Of a stretch of DNA of 64,000 bases, positions 36,600 to 47,741 are shown in pieces. How positions within the stretch are numbered: the stretch's first letter is position 1; every line of letters begins with the position of its first letter. The notes beneath the pieces are model-generated. The model was not told where the DNA came from. It ran no database searches and saw only the letters and a list, made by a program, of their open reading frames with translations. The stretch spans positions 157,726,349 through 157,790,348 of the forward strand of contig NC_081413.1 in the NCBI RefSeq assembly GCF_030272615.1. Direction: 5' to 3'. The position numbers were made by a program, and so were the translations under genes. This DNA is from Cryptomeria japonica (lineage: Eukaryota > Streptophyta > Pinopsida > Cupressales > Cupressaceae).

Positions 36600-37821
36600 T
36601 CCATACTCACATGTCTCCTGACCTTTCTAGAAATCAACAAAAGACCTTCATACGTCAAGAATCTAGACATGTTATCATTGTGGATACTTTTTATAGAAAG
36701 AGCTTTGATAGAACCCTTCTTCTATTTTTGAAATCCGAAGAAGTGCAACTAGCCTTGAAGGAAGTTCATGATGGAATTTGTGGTACCCATTCTAGTGGCC
36801 CTGCATTAGCAAAGAAATTATTGAGTACTAGATAATATTGGCCAACCATGGAAAATGATGCCTATAAATATGTGCAAAAGTGCAGACAATGTCAAATACA
36901 TAGAGACATGATTCATGCACCTTCTTAGGTTCTCCAATAAATCACATCACCATGGACATTTTCATAATAGGGATTAGACCTTGTATCAACCCTACCTCTT
37001 CTAATAGACACAAGTTCATTCTGACAACCACCTAGTATTTCACTAAGAGGGTCGAGGCAATCCCTCTCACCTATACCACTAGAAAGAAGATAGAAAAATT
37101 CATTCTCAATTATATCATCTATCGATATGGAGTTCCAATGTGCATAGTTACTGATAATGAACATGCATTCAAAAATCAAGAGGTATGCAAACTTGTTACC
37201 AATTTCAGATCCAACATTTCTTTGCAACTCTATATTTTCCTCAAAGTAATGGACAAGTAGAGGCCACCAATAAAATAATTTTTAAAATCTTGAAAAAAGT
37301 CATCAATGAAGGAGGACAAGGTTAGTATCTTCGGTTAAACCCAACACCATGGGCTTACATAATAGGTGTATGCATAGTTGTAGGTGTTACACTATACTCT
37401 TTGGTATATGGATTTGAAGCAATTTTGCCCATTGAAATAGAGTTCTCTTTAAGAATCTCCTTGGAAAACATTGTATTAGAGGAAGATTACAAAGTTATGA
37501 GATTACAATAGTTAGAAATGTTGGATGAGAAGTGAAAAACCACACTAAATCACTTACAGGGTTATCAAAATAGATTGAAGAGAAGATATAACAAGGGTAA
37601 AATCAAGAACTTTTGAGGTAGCGAATCTATTTCTCAAATAAAATAAAATAAATTTAGTAGAACAAGAATGACCAAGTAAATTTGAACCCAATTGGTTAGG
37701 TCCTCTCGTAATAACTAAAGTCATTGGTAATGGAGCATATCACTTAACAACAATGGAGGGGCACCAACTCCCTAAACCCACAAATAGAATGCATCTTAAG
37801 AGATATTATGTAGGAATATAA
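36600..37821 (+). pseudogene. Ty3/gypsy integrase remnant
   Basis: The zinc-binding region reads EVHDGICGTHSSG and CRQCQIHRD (HHCC pattern) at about 36760-36905. The core shows VTDNEHAFKNQEV (second catalytic Asp) near 37150 and YFPQSNGQVEATNK (catalytic Glu) near 37230-37270. The C-terminal part ends with GPLVITKVIGNGAYHL near 37700 and HLKRYYVGI followed by a stop near 37821. Integrase after RT/RNase H defines the Ty3/gypsy order. Frameshifts and stops throughout. Confidence 0.85.
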
Positions 37822-38436
37822 AGGTTGGGTAGTTTAGGACTCATTTTCATTACATTGCATATCATGTTTACAATGCAATCACATTCCCATATAGTTGCAT
37901 CAATAAAAAGGTGATTGTCATAGTTAATCACTTATGTGCACTTGAACGGGTAAAGGATGATCTCATTTCTTGAAAATATTTATTCATGAAGTTTTTCAAG
38001 CCTAAGGTTATTCATATTCAACGTTACCTTATGGTTAAGTTTTGTCTATGGTTGGGTAGAAGTTTCACTATTAAGACTTGTCACCTGAGTCTTCAATTTC
38101 TATATCTTATACATTAATCATTTTCTCTAAATCATTGTAGATACCTGGTTGATCATGTGGCTAGTGAAAAATCTAAAATTTTGCTTCAATGTTATTGTAA
38201 TTGTCATACCCACATAGGTTTGATTACTTACAAATCAACATTGGAATAAAAGGAAAAGAGGCATGCCAAATTACATACCAAAATATCAAGGCAAAAGAAA
38301 AGAGCAAAGAAAATTACAAGAAATATCATAAGATACTTGGATATGGGAACATGTGAATAACTCCATCAGGGATATAGAAACCTACTAGAAATGGAGAAAT
38401 ATTCAATAGATTACAGTGATAACCTCATTAGGGATA
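37822..38436 (+). other. Non-coding stretch after gypsy pol
   Basis: No protein recognised. Probably the 3' region of the same gypsy element; it is interrupted at 38436 by a compact LTR element and seems to continue at 41997. Confidence 0.5.
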
Positions 38437-39770
38437 TGATGTAGAGAGAGGTGGATCTCAACAAAAACTCTTGGACAACCTCACCCCTCAACCTTGCTTG
38501 GTTCAAACACACCTACTCAAATCATCTATCAAGACCTTTCAATGGTAAAAGAATGCATCCTTAATCCACCAAACTCCATATGCTAACTTAAAACCATCAT
38601 ACCATTAGGCTAATCAAAAATAACTTTTTGATTAAATAAAACCAAAGTTACCTTCTTGTTGTCCTCTTAGATATACCTATACACAGAGGTATATAAATTT
38701 TGAACCGGTTCAAAAATCCTCAATCACTCTAGTGAGATTTGGAAAAAAATTATTTGTAACAAAATATCCAAAATGTAGACAAATCCAATGGTTTAACTCC
38801 AAGATATGGCCCCCCCACATCAGGCTACATTTTCCTGTGACTGTCATTTTGTCACCCTCTACAAACTACTCACTTCCTCCACTCATAACTCATGTCAAAC
38901 TTATCATGGCTTCCTAAAAATTTTAGGAGAGTTATAATACATCTCCTCCAACACCCTTACCAAGTTTGGGGTCTTGAAATGCAAACAAAACAAATAAATC
39001 ATATTTTTATTATCATTGTATGCCCTAAATACGAGTTTTGGCAGTCTTGACAAAAACTTTGATAACTTTAACAAATGAAAACCAAATTGGATGCCACTAC
39101 CACCAAAATAAAGTTAACTCATATTCCTATCATATAAGAACAAATTTAGTTTAAATATATATCTTCAAATGCATAAAAAATGTCAAAGAACAGACTGTAA
39201 GAACGTGCAAACTTAGAAAATGCACATTAAAATATAATTTTATTGCTCAAAACACTTTGTCTTCGACCATACATCAACTCTCTCTCAAAAAATGTATTGA
39301 AATACATTTATTTATAGTTCTCCAATCCTTATAAGGCTGAAACCAACTTTCACCTACCTATAACTACCTTATTTTCCAAAATAGCAACAAAAGTTGCTCA
39401 AAAAGTTGTCAAGATTGACAATTTCATTTGTCAACTTGAAAATTTAAAAACTAGCCATCCCAACCAACTCAAATGGTCATTAACTGACCTTTTAAACATT
39501 ATTACATTATTTTATTCATTATATTACCTATTCTACCATTTAAACCCAAAATTAGCCTATTTTAGACCTAATTGCCAATTTTGACAATTTAACAACTTTT
39601 GATCTTTTCATTACATTTTATATAATTTATTGGCTCTAATGGCCACATTAAATTGATTGAATACCTTAAAGGTATGTTTTGAGTCATTTTCTCATTGAAT
39701 CCTCAATAGGGCCTATCAGTGACCCTAGTGTACCTTGTCTTCATAGGTCTTCATAGGTGCTCCTGCACCA
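38437..39770 (-). repeat. 3' LTR of the compact element
   Basis: 1334 bp. Homologous to 40657-41996 along its length and, more distantly, to LTR A at 3003-4434. Confidence 0.85.
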
Positions 39771-40596
39771 TACTCGCAGGGACAAAAGAGTTCGAGGTCC
39801 CCTTGAATGGTTGCCTCCTATTTTTTATCTTCCAATTCATAGGTACTTTATTTTTGTACCCTTCAATAAAATTTCTATTCTTTGGTGGCTCATTGCAACT
39901 CCTCCCAAGCAAATGGTACTCAATATAAGCACCTCCAACATTGTCATCCAAGTAAATGCTATGCAAACCTGCATAAAAAAGATTAGGAAAAACAAATATA
40001 GTGTCATCATTATTTATAATATCAACTTGTTCCATCATAGGAACCTTTTGTGCCAACATCTCAAGTGGGTCAACCCCACCATGGCTTCTCCATTGTTCCT
40101 CTATGGCTGCATACAATGCCCATAGATCAGGTTTTTCTCCTTCACCAAATTCATTCTTATTCTCATGCCATTCACCTTGGCATCTCAACTCATCATTCAC
40201 CTTCAAGGATTCCTTATTATCCTTCTTCTTTGCTACTATTAGCCTCTTTACAGGTTAAAATACCCTATTTTGTACCCTCAAGTGCCAACTCTTCACTTTC
40301 CTCTCTAGGTTATCCAACCTCAATTTCATGTGTGCTTCCAAATGTTCATTTTACCTTCTCAATTTCTCCCTCTCTTCTGCAATTCTTCTTAACTTCTCAT
40401 CAATCTCACCAAGTTCTTTCTTCAATCTACTCAACTCTTCTTCATCTCTCCTCTTCCTCTCTTCTTCTTTCTTCTTTCTCTCATCTTCCTCTCTTGTCTT
40501 CTTTCTCTCTACTTCTTTTCCTTTTTGCTTCCTTCCACCATCCAAGTATTCTTTTAAAGCATTATACAACTCTCTTTCTGACCTTGTCAAATCCAT
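39620..40596 (-). pseudogene. Coiled-coil protein with conserved C-terminal block (compact element)
   Basis: An ATG at 40596 opens MDLTRSERELYNALKEYLDG, then a strongly charged Lys/Glu/Arg stretch that should form a long coiled coil. Stops lie near 40348 and 40256. In the same frame a second part follows: CQGEWHE (also found in the protease-only family), an acidic linker, VPMNWKIKNRRQPFKGTSNS and FVPASMVQEHL. The frame enters the LTR at 39770. Compared with the family member at 5324-6868, the protease segment is missing while both flanking domains remain. The coiled-coil N-terminus may be the Gag-like part that the cluster at 3003-11287 has lost. Confidence 0.6.
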
Positions 40597-40638
40597 CTTC
40601 TCACCTATCTAGTATTCCTACACACGTCCTAGACCTTT

Positions 40639-40655
40639 CGCTGCTCTAATACCAC
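40639..40655 (-). other. Primer binding site of the compact element
   Basis: On the minus strand, GTGGTATTAGAGCAGCG starts directly beside the LTR end. TGGTATTAGAGC matches the initiator-tRNA-Met site TGGTATCAGAGC at 11 of 12 bases. Confidence 0.8.
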
Positions 40656-40656
40656 T

Positions 40657-41996
40657 TGATGTAGAGAGAGGTAGATCTCAACAAAAACTCTTGGACAACC
40701 TTACCCCTCAACCTTTCTTGATTCAAACACACCTACTCAAATCACCTATCAATACCTTTCAATTGTCAAAGAATGCATCCTTAATCCACCAAACACCACA
40801 TACTAACTTAAAACCATCAAACCATTAGGCTAATCAAAAATAACTTTTTGATTAAATAAAACCAAAGTTACCTTCTTGTTGTCCTCTTAGATATACCTAT
40901 ACACAGAGGTATATAACTTTTGAACCAATTAAAAACTCTTTATCGCTTCAGTGAGATTCTGAAGAAATTTATTTGGAACAACATATCCAAAATGTATACA
41001 AATCCAATGGTTTAACTCCTAGATATGGCCCCTATAGTAGGCTACATTTTCTGTGACTGTCATTCAGTCACCCTCTACAAACTACTCACTTCCTCCACCC
41101 GTAACTCATATAAAACTTATCATGGATTCTTTCACTTTTTAGGATAGTTATAATACATATCCTCCAACACCTTGCCCAAGTTTGGGGTCTGGAAATGCAA
41201 ACCAAACAAAGAAATCACATTTTTATTATCATTGTATGCCCTAAACATGGGTTTTGACAGTTTTGACAAAAAAATGATAACTTTTACAAATGAAAACCAA
41301 ATTGGATGCCACTACCATAAAAATGAAGTTAACTCATCTTCCTATCATCTTAGAACAAATTTATTTTAATATATATCTTCAAATGCATAAAAAATGTCAA
41401 AGAACAAACTGTAAGAGTGTGCAAACTCAGAAAATGCACATTAAAATATAATTTTATTGCTCAAAACACTTTGTCTTCGACCATACATCAACTCTCTCTC
41501 CTAAAATGGGTTGAACTATATTATTTTATAGTTCTAAAATCCTTCTGAGGCTGAAACCAACCTTCAACTACCTATAACTACCTTATTTTGCAAAATAGCA
41601 ACAAAAGTTGCTCAAAAAATTGCTCAAAAAGTTGTCAAGATTGACAATTTCATTTGTCAACTTGACAATTTGAAAACTAACCATCCCAAACAAATCAAAT
41701 GGCCATTAAATAAAATTTTAAACATTATTACATTCTTTTATTCATTATATTACCTATTCTACCCTTTAAACCCAAAATTAGCCTATTTTAGGCCTAATTG
41801 CCAATTTTGACAATTTTACAACTTTTGATCTTTTCATTACATTTTATATCATTTATTGGCTCTAATGGCCACATTACATTGATTTAAGACCCTAAAGGTC
41901 TTTTTTGACTCCTTTTCTCATTGAATCCTCAATAGGGCCTATCAGTGATCCTAGTGTACCTTGTCTTCATAGGTCTTGATAGGTACTCCTGCACCA
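40657..41996 (-). repeat. 5' LTR of the compact element
   Basis: 1340 bp, TG...CA ends on the minus strand. One small duplication (AAAAAGTTGCTCAAAAA-type) near 41610 distinguishes it from the other LTR. Confidence 0.85.
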
Positions 41997-42430
41997 GGCT
42001 ATAGATATTTGTTGCCACCAAGGCTCTATCTAGGATGCTTTTGAAGTTAGGATAACTCATGTAGCTATTCATGTAGAATTATAAGGGTCTACAATGATCA
42101 CAAGAGTCATAATAAACACAATTGCACACACATAGGCAAGAGAAGACCCCAAGTTTTAAGAATCAATGGGGAAGTTTTTTGTGTCTCCATTTAAAAATCC
42201 TTGTCACTTGGTGGGTTAATTTGGGTAGTCCAAAGGTTCTGGAGAACGAAATGAATTCTTATCTTTGGAATATTTTCCACCCTCAATTTAATCAGTGTAT
42301 CACAATGTAATAAGCATACACAATTCCCCTTGTCTAATAGGAAATACATTTTCATCTTTCATCTTGCATGCCAGAATTTTGTTGTTTCGAAGTACATTTT
42401 ACAAATAATCATATCATACTTCATCTACAT
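41997..42430 (+). other. Non-coding gypsy 3' region
   Basis: No protein recognised. It ends at ATTGAGGGCATGACTGAAAA near 42431, which resembles the start of the tandem-repeat part of the 50215-61408 element (ATTGGGGGCAAAATC near 57549). Confidence 0.45.
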
Positions 42431-42439
42431 ATTGAGGGC

Positions 42440-42930
42440 ATGACTGAAAAATCCATAAAAATCAAATAAAGTCCTGAAAAAATCCTAACAAATAAAGTCC
42501 TTTAAAAAAATCCTAAAAAAAGAAATAAAGTCTTGAAAAAATCCTAAAAAATCAAATAAAGTCTTGAAAAATCCTAAAAAGCAAATAAAGTACTGAAAAA
42601 ATCCATAAAAATGAAATAAAGACGTGAAAAAAATCCTAAAAAATCAAATGAAGTCTTGAAAAAACCTAAAAAGCAAATAAAGTCCTGAAAAAATCCTAAA
42701 AACTATAAAAAAAAGTCCTAAAAAAAGAAAACACAAAAATAAATAATAATCTTGAAAAAACCCAAAAAAAAATGAAAAACACAGTAAAATCCTAAAAAGC
42801 ATAAAATATCTTGAAAAAATAAATAAAAAACACTCAAATATGATCCTGAAAAAAGCACAAAAACATCAAAAAAGATCCTGAAAAAATACCTAAAAATTAA
42901 AAAATCAACAAAACTTGCAATTAAATATCT
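42440..42930 (+). repeat. A-rich tandem repeat of about 25-36 bp units
   Basis: Units of the form AAATCCTAAAAA(A)TCAAATAAAGTCCTGAA, repeated more than ten times with decay. The same type of repeat, with the word AATGTCCTGAAA, occurs at 57562-57885 and inverted at 26080-26240. It is thus a shared trait of these elements' 3' regions. Confidence 0.85.
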
Positions 42931-45212
42931 CACAAAAATCAAACATCATAGCAGATATCCAGTAAACACTTTGCACGAAGTTAGCAAAAGGATAAACTAT
43001 CTTACCACTATTTGTAAACAAACCAATCAAGCTATATTATTAGATCAACCCTATCCACCAATCAATCATCTTGTCTTAAACAAGGAAGGGTACACTCAAA
43101 ACTAGATAGATCAGTCTTACACAGGGTATTGAAATCTCTGAAATCAAACATATCAACCATCACATCAAGAAATCAAACCAAAAGCACATATCAATATGGT
43201 TGTTGGCTTTTGTCCTAGTTAGTCTTTATCTTTTTATCATTTGGTGATAGATCATGTTCCTATGCTAATCAAGGATGTCCACAAGTGACTAGAGGAGTTG
43301 GGATGGTCATGATCTCTTTGTTTGTTTGTTTTCTATGGTGTGAATCGATGAAGTTCTGGGGAAGTGGTGCCTTGGGTGTCTATGTTGGTACATTCATTCG
43401 ACAAGTATCCTATGGAAAAATGAAGTTAAGGATAGCTATTCTTGTGACTATCGTACATACCTTGACCCTTGATGCCACACCCATAATGGAGGGGTTCACT
43501 CTTTTTTTGCTAAGTGTTTTTTTTTGCAATGAGATATCACATACATCTTGGTTCCTGATACCCTGGTGTATAAAGCTCCATTGATACATAATAAGGCTCG
43601 GTGATGAATTATGTTGTGCTAAACAAAAAAAAGGTACAACAAGTTATGATTACCATCTCTTATCAAATTAATTTCATCATTCATCTATAATTTATTCCTT
43701 CTAATTGCATCTAATCTTTCATTCTTCTCAATTAGTTAAGTGATAAAAGGATATTCTAACACATTTCAAAATAAAAAGTTGTGTTCATTTTTATTGCATT
43801 AAAAGCTCATTACCATATAGTTGCATTGCTTTAAACTGCATTCATTATGATTCATTAATTAGGTTGCATACATTAATTTATCATTTCTTTGCATTTGCAT
43901 TACTAGTTACTATCATATAAGGGCATTCATTTCATTTAGATATATAGTGACATTTAGGTTCATTCATCGTTGTCATTAGTTGCATTATCATATAGTATCA
44001 TTACTTTAGTTGCATTCACTAAACATTTAGTTGCATTAATTATTAAGTTAGTTCATTATGATAAACAATATTATCACATCAAGACATTATCATCATATAG
44101 GAGTACATAAGTTAAAAAATATATGTGCATCAAAAGCATATACTACATCACATGAGTATAAAACACATGCATATAGAAATGCTGTCAAAATGCATATCTA
44201 TCTCAAAAGTGGTAATGTGTCAGAATACATCATAAAAATATCTCAAAGTCACAAATCATAAGGCTCAACCAACATTGCCCCTATCAGGAGCTGGACCAGG
44301 ACCATGTCTGTTTGATCCTACCCCAGGATGACCTGGTGGTGCATGGTGTGGACCCATCACTCCTCCACTACTATTATCATGAGTCGAAGATCTACTTGAT
44401 TTTCTTTGTTATTTATAAGTGTGATAGCTAGGTATATCATCATTTGTACTAGATAAAATTTCAATCATGTAAGAAGAAAATTTGTAATTTACAATGAGTG
44501 CGACATGATTAGGACTCTTGTGATACAATAATGACTGTTGTGGAACATTTGCAATGAATGCAACACATTTATAACTAATGTAAAAATTAATAGTTGAATC
44601 TAACACAGTTATGACATATGCGATATAGTTAGATGCATGTGAGACACTTAATACTTATGCAAAATGATATGAACTCATGCAAAACACTTAAAAAACCATT
44701 CTTTGACAAAATTTTGGAAAATTCAAAAATTAGGCAAAAAATTTATCAAATTTTTTGACAACTTACCATGACTCCAGAGCCAGGTAGACGCTCGTATGAT
44801 CGGACTCACTTAGATAGGTGAAGTCTCGCTTTGAAGCCCATCATCGCACTCAAATGCTCGTAGAAAGCTCTGGAATCACTAAGAAAGAAACAAACTTAAA
44901 TGAAAGCAAATGAGAAAATTGGGTTGTAGAAATTTCTATTTAAAGCCCAAAATTAGGATTTTTCCCTCCAAAATGACCATGGACCCCTTGAACTTTAACA
45001 CACTTGAAGGTCAATCAAATGGACTCAAAATCGCATGAAACTGGAAACTATTGATTACTAGCATGGTATCATTAAATTGGTCTCAATTCCATAATTTTTT
45101 GACTAATTTTCCAAGGGGGCATATTTATTACCTAACATCGCTAGGGCATACTAGAGTAGGAATTTTTTTTCAAAATTTTGTTTGAAATAACGTTGTTCCA
45201 ACATTGTCTCAT
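42931..45212 (+). other. 3' non-coding region of the outer gypsy element
   Basis: No gene recognised. Parts match the 3' region of the complete element: the segment with ATCATGTTCCTATG near 43251 (there near 58296) and a nearby CTTACACAGGGTATTGAAA near 43114 (compare 58109 onward). It leads into a polypurine tract and LTR start, so it is read as the 3' region of a related gypsy element. Confidence 0.55.
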
Positions 45213-45223
45213 AGAGGGGAAAA
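45213..45223 (+). other. Polypurine tract of the outer gypsy element
   Basis: AGAGGGGAAAA directly before the LTR start. Nearly identical in sequence and setting (...TTGTCTCA-(T/A)-AGAGGGG) to those at 29560 and 59837. Confidence 0.65.
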
Positions 45224-45816
45224 TGTAAAGACCTAAAAATGTCTCATTGATCTTGCACTAATTATTCCTCTTATTAATTAAATAATTCTTTGAATTATTT
45301 AATTAAACTAATTAAATTCTTCTAAATTAATTTATCGTCACATTCCAACATTACTAATTATTCTATTTCTATCTTCTCAATCAATTAATTTTGATTTAAT
45401 ATAATTAATTTTGATTTAATACTTTAATAAAATAATCTTTATTATTTAATTAGAATCCATTTCTTATGATTAAATATTTTTTTAAGAAAATTTATTCTTT
45501 AAATTCAAAATTCAAAATTCAAATCCCCAAATTCTAATTTCATCAAATTTCAATTAATTTCATGTGCATTTCACTTTTCAAAAATCCAAATTTAAATTAA
45601 AATAAAAATGAAATGTGAATTTCATCCCAAATTCCTATAGCACATGTTGTAATTCTAACTCCCACGGACTTTTAGTCTCACTAGGTGATCAATTTAGTCA
45701 ACTGGGTAATCTATTCAGTCACCTCCCCAGTTAACTCAGATAACTGATCAATCATCTTTTTCAACTCCAAATTTTCTTTTTGGAACAAAGTAATCAATTT
45801 AGTTAATAGGCCAATC
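45224..45816 (+). repeat. Partial LTR of the outer gypsy element
   Basis: Begins TGTAAAGACCTAAAAATG, resembling the start TGTAGACACCTAAAAATG of the 50215 and 59851 LTRs, and then diverges. It is cut at 45816 by a Copia LTR; its end was not found. Confidence 0.6.
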
Positions 45817-46476
45817 TGTTAGATTCTACAAGAAGCAAGAACTAAGCTAGGATCTAATGTCAGTTGTAGATCACATGCAACTCCAAGCAATAGATGATTG
45901 AATATCAAAATAGCTGAATGGAGATTAATCTAATATGAGAGAAAAATAGATACAACAAAGAGAATTTTGAGAAGACTCTCACTGAGCTATCACTGAACTG
46001 GTGAAGGTGAGAGTACATTGCTTATTATATAGAAAAATAATAGCATATACATCCAAGAGGTGCATTAACTCCCACCTCCATAAAAAGTGGGAGGTTTTAC
46101 CTACTACCCCACAAAACGTAGGAGGTTTTTACCTACTTGGTAGATGGAAAATCATGTGGCATAACCTCCTTACATGAAAACAAACAAGGAGTTATAAGAG
46201 GTGGCACATAAAGCCGAAAGAGGGTGAGAAACCCAACTACCCCATAACCCACTTAGGAAATGATAAAATAGTGGTTATGAGAGGTGGCACAACAAGCCAA
46301 AAGAGGGTGTGTAACTCAACTACCCATGTGAGGTGGAGAGTTACACATGTAGCTGAAGTATTTTTCCATGTGTCCTCAAATAAACCTCTCTTAATAACAT
46401 AAGTGATCTTAATAATATATGTGTACGAAAAAAAAATACCCCCTAACATAAGGAAAATAAAAAACCTACACTAACA
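45817..46476 (-). repeat. 3' LTR of a truncated minus-strand Copia element
   Basis: 660 bp, starting TGTTAGTGTAGG and ending GAATCTAACA on the minus strand, with TGTTAG...CTAACA inverted ends. A polypurine tract (AAGGGGGG) sits directly upstream at 46477-46485 on that strand. Confidence 0.8.
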
Positions 46477-46485
46477 CCCCCCTTA
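46477..46485 (-). other. Polypurine tract of the minus-strand Copia
   Basis: On the minus strand TTAAGGGGGGTGTTAG: the G-run abuts the LTR start. Confidence 0.75.
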
Positions 46486-46639
46486 AGCGTAGCTTAGGTG
46501 GGTGAAAGGATGGGTCCTAGAAAATGAAGCCATGTTAGGTACCCATGTACATATATATCCCCCACAAAAGAAGAGGCCCCCCCATAAGAGGACTAGCCCC
46601 TCCTAAATAGAGAGAGAGAAATATTGAAGGACTAAGAAG

Positions 46640-47395
46640 CACTTCTTGAAGTAGACACCTGTTACATCCCAAGAAAAGATCACAAATGAAGGAACTTTCT
46701 TTCAGTGAAGGGTTTGGTGAAGATATTTGCAGTCTGCTCCGATGTAGAATAATACTTAAGATCAACGATGCCTTCCTAAATTTTCTCCCTTATGTAGTGC
46801 ATATGTATCTTAGTGTGTTTCATCCTTTAGTGATGAACCATATTTATTGAGATTTATATTGCGCTCTAATTATCATAAAATATGATGATATGATTTATGA
46901 CCAGAATACTAAACTCAATGAGAATATTCTAAAACCAAATAGCCTCAATGGTGGCATTGACTGCCCCTCAATACTCAGGCTCTATTGATGAAAGAGAAAT
47001 TGCAGACTACCTCTTGCTTGTCCAATAAACTGGACCAGAACCAAGTGAGAAGTAATACTCTGAAGTAGACTTTCAATCTTGAGAATCACCTACCCAATCT
47101 AAATTTGTATATCCCACCAAGTCAATATCCACGCTTGTTGCATACTAAATTCCATAATTGTGAGTACCTTGAATATAGTGGAGGATTTTCTCAGCTTCTT
47201 TCCAATGCAACTCATGTGGCTCCTGCATGAATCTAGAGACCATGCCCACAACATATAAAATATCAGTTCTCATATGATTCAAGTAGATGAGACTCCCAAC
47301 AAGTTATCTATGTAAAGTGTGATCAACCAAGGGTGAAGAGTACTTAGCCTCAAGGGTAAGTGCACCAAGATGGTGAACAAAAAAGTGGCCACATG
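46640..47395 (-). pseudogene. Copia RT end and RNase H remnant
   Basis: Minus-strand reading gives VGSLIYLNHMRTDILYVVGM near 47310, then FMQEPHELHWKEAEKILHYI, a TNLDW-type RNase H motif with Asp, KSTSEYYFSLGSGPVYWTSK, ISLSSIEPEY and, at the end, SEQTANIFTKPFTERKFLHL before a stop near 46680. Stops replace several expected Trp and Gln codons. Everything upstream of RNase H is missing beyond about 47395, so the element is 5' truncated. It differs from the Copia at 1198-34321 in its LTR, orientation and sequence. Confidence 0.8.
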
Positions 47396-47452
47396 CCAAA
47401 AAAAAACAAAATTTCTCATAACCTGTACGAGTTCTAAAATTTCAAAAATGTG

Positions 47453-47649
47453 CTAGGCTTGGTAACACCAAGCCTAGAGAAAAAACAATTAAAAAAGCCA
47501 AAAGTTCCTCAAAACCCATACAGGTTTTGAGGAACATTTTTTTTAAATAAAAAAATTTAAAGTTTCTCAAAACCTGTACGGGTTTTGAGAAACATATTTC
47601 TTTTGTTTAGGCCATGGGTTTTGGCCCATTTCAATGCCAAAACCCATGG
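47453..47649. repeat. Four successive perfect hairpins
   Basis: (1) CTAGGCTTGGT at 47453-47463 with its complement at 47467-47477. (2) GTTCCTCAAAACC at 47504-47516 with its complement at 47523-47535. (3) GTTTCTCAAAACC at 47562-47574 with its complement at 47581-47593. (4) CCATGGGTTTTGGC at 47612-47625 with its complement at 47636-47649. Loops are 3, 6, 6 and 10 bases. Hairpins 2 and 3 are variants of each other; 1 and 4 are different sequences. They lie upstream of the multi-exon gene relic. Confidence 0.9.
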
Positions 47650-47741
47650 AACAGCAGCAAGAAGAAACCAAAAAAAGCATCGAACCCGCACAGGTTTGCA
47701 ACAATTTTTTATTTTCCCATCATCAAAAGCAATTTTCAACA

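Larger units (their letters stand above)
38437..41996 (-). mobile_element. Compact 3.56 kb LTR element, two LTRs, non-autonomous
   Basis: Two direct LTRs (38437-39770 and 40657-41996) enclose only 886 bases. On the minus strand the LTRs start TGGTGCAGGAG or TGGTGCAGGAGT and end CTCTACATCA. The flanks GGATA (38432-38436) and GGCTA (41997-42001) fit a five-base target duplication with one mismatch. The internal part has a tRNA-Met-type primer site and a frame coding for a coiled coil and the conserved C-terminal block of the protease-only family. Protease, RT and integrase are absent. Confidence 0.8.

Noticed and set aside
40050-40649. 199-codon plus-strand frame rich in Ser and Leu
   Set aside because: It is antisense to the charged coiled-coil frame that starts with an ATG right after the primer site.
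42440-42930. CRISPR-like array
   Set aside because: The repeats are adjacent and decayed, without unique spacers, and the context is a plant retrotransposon.
42718-42942. Phe-rich minus-strand frame
   Set aside because: It is a translation of the A-rich tandem repeat.
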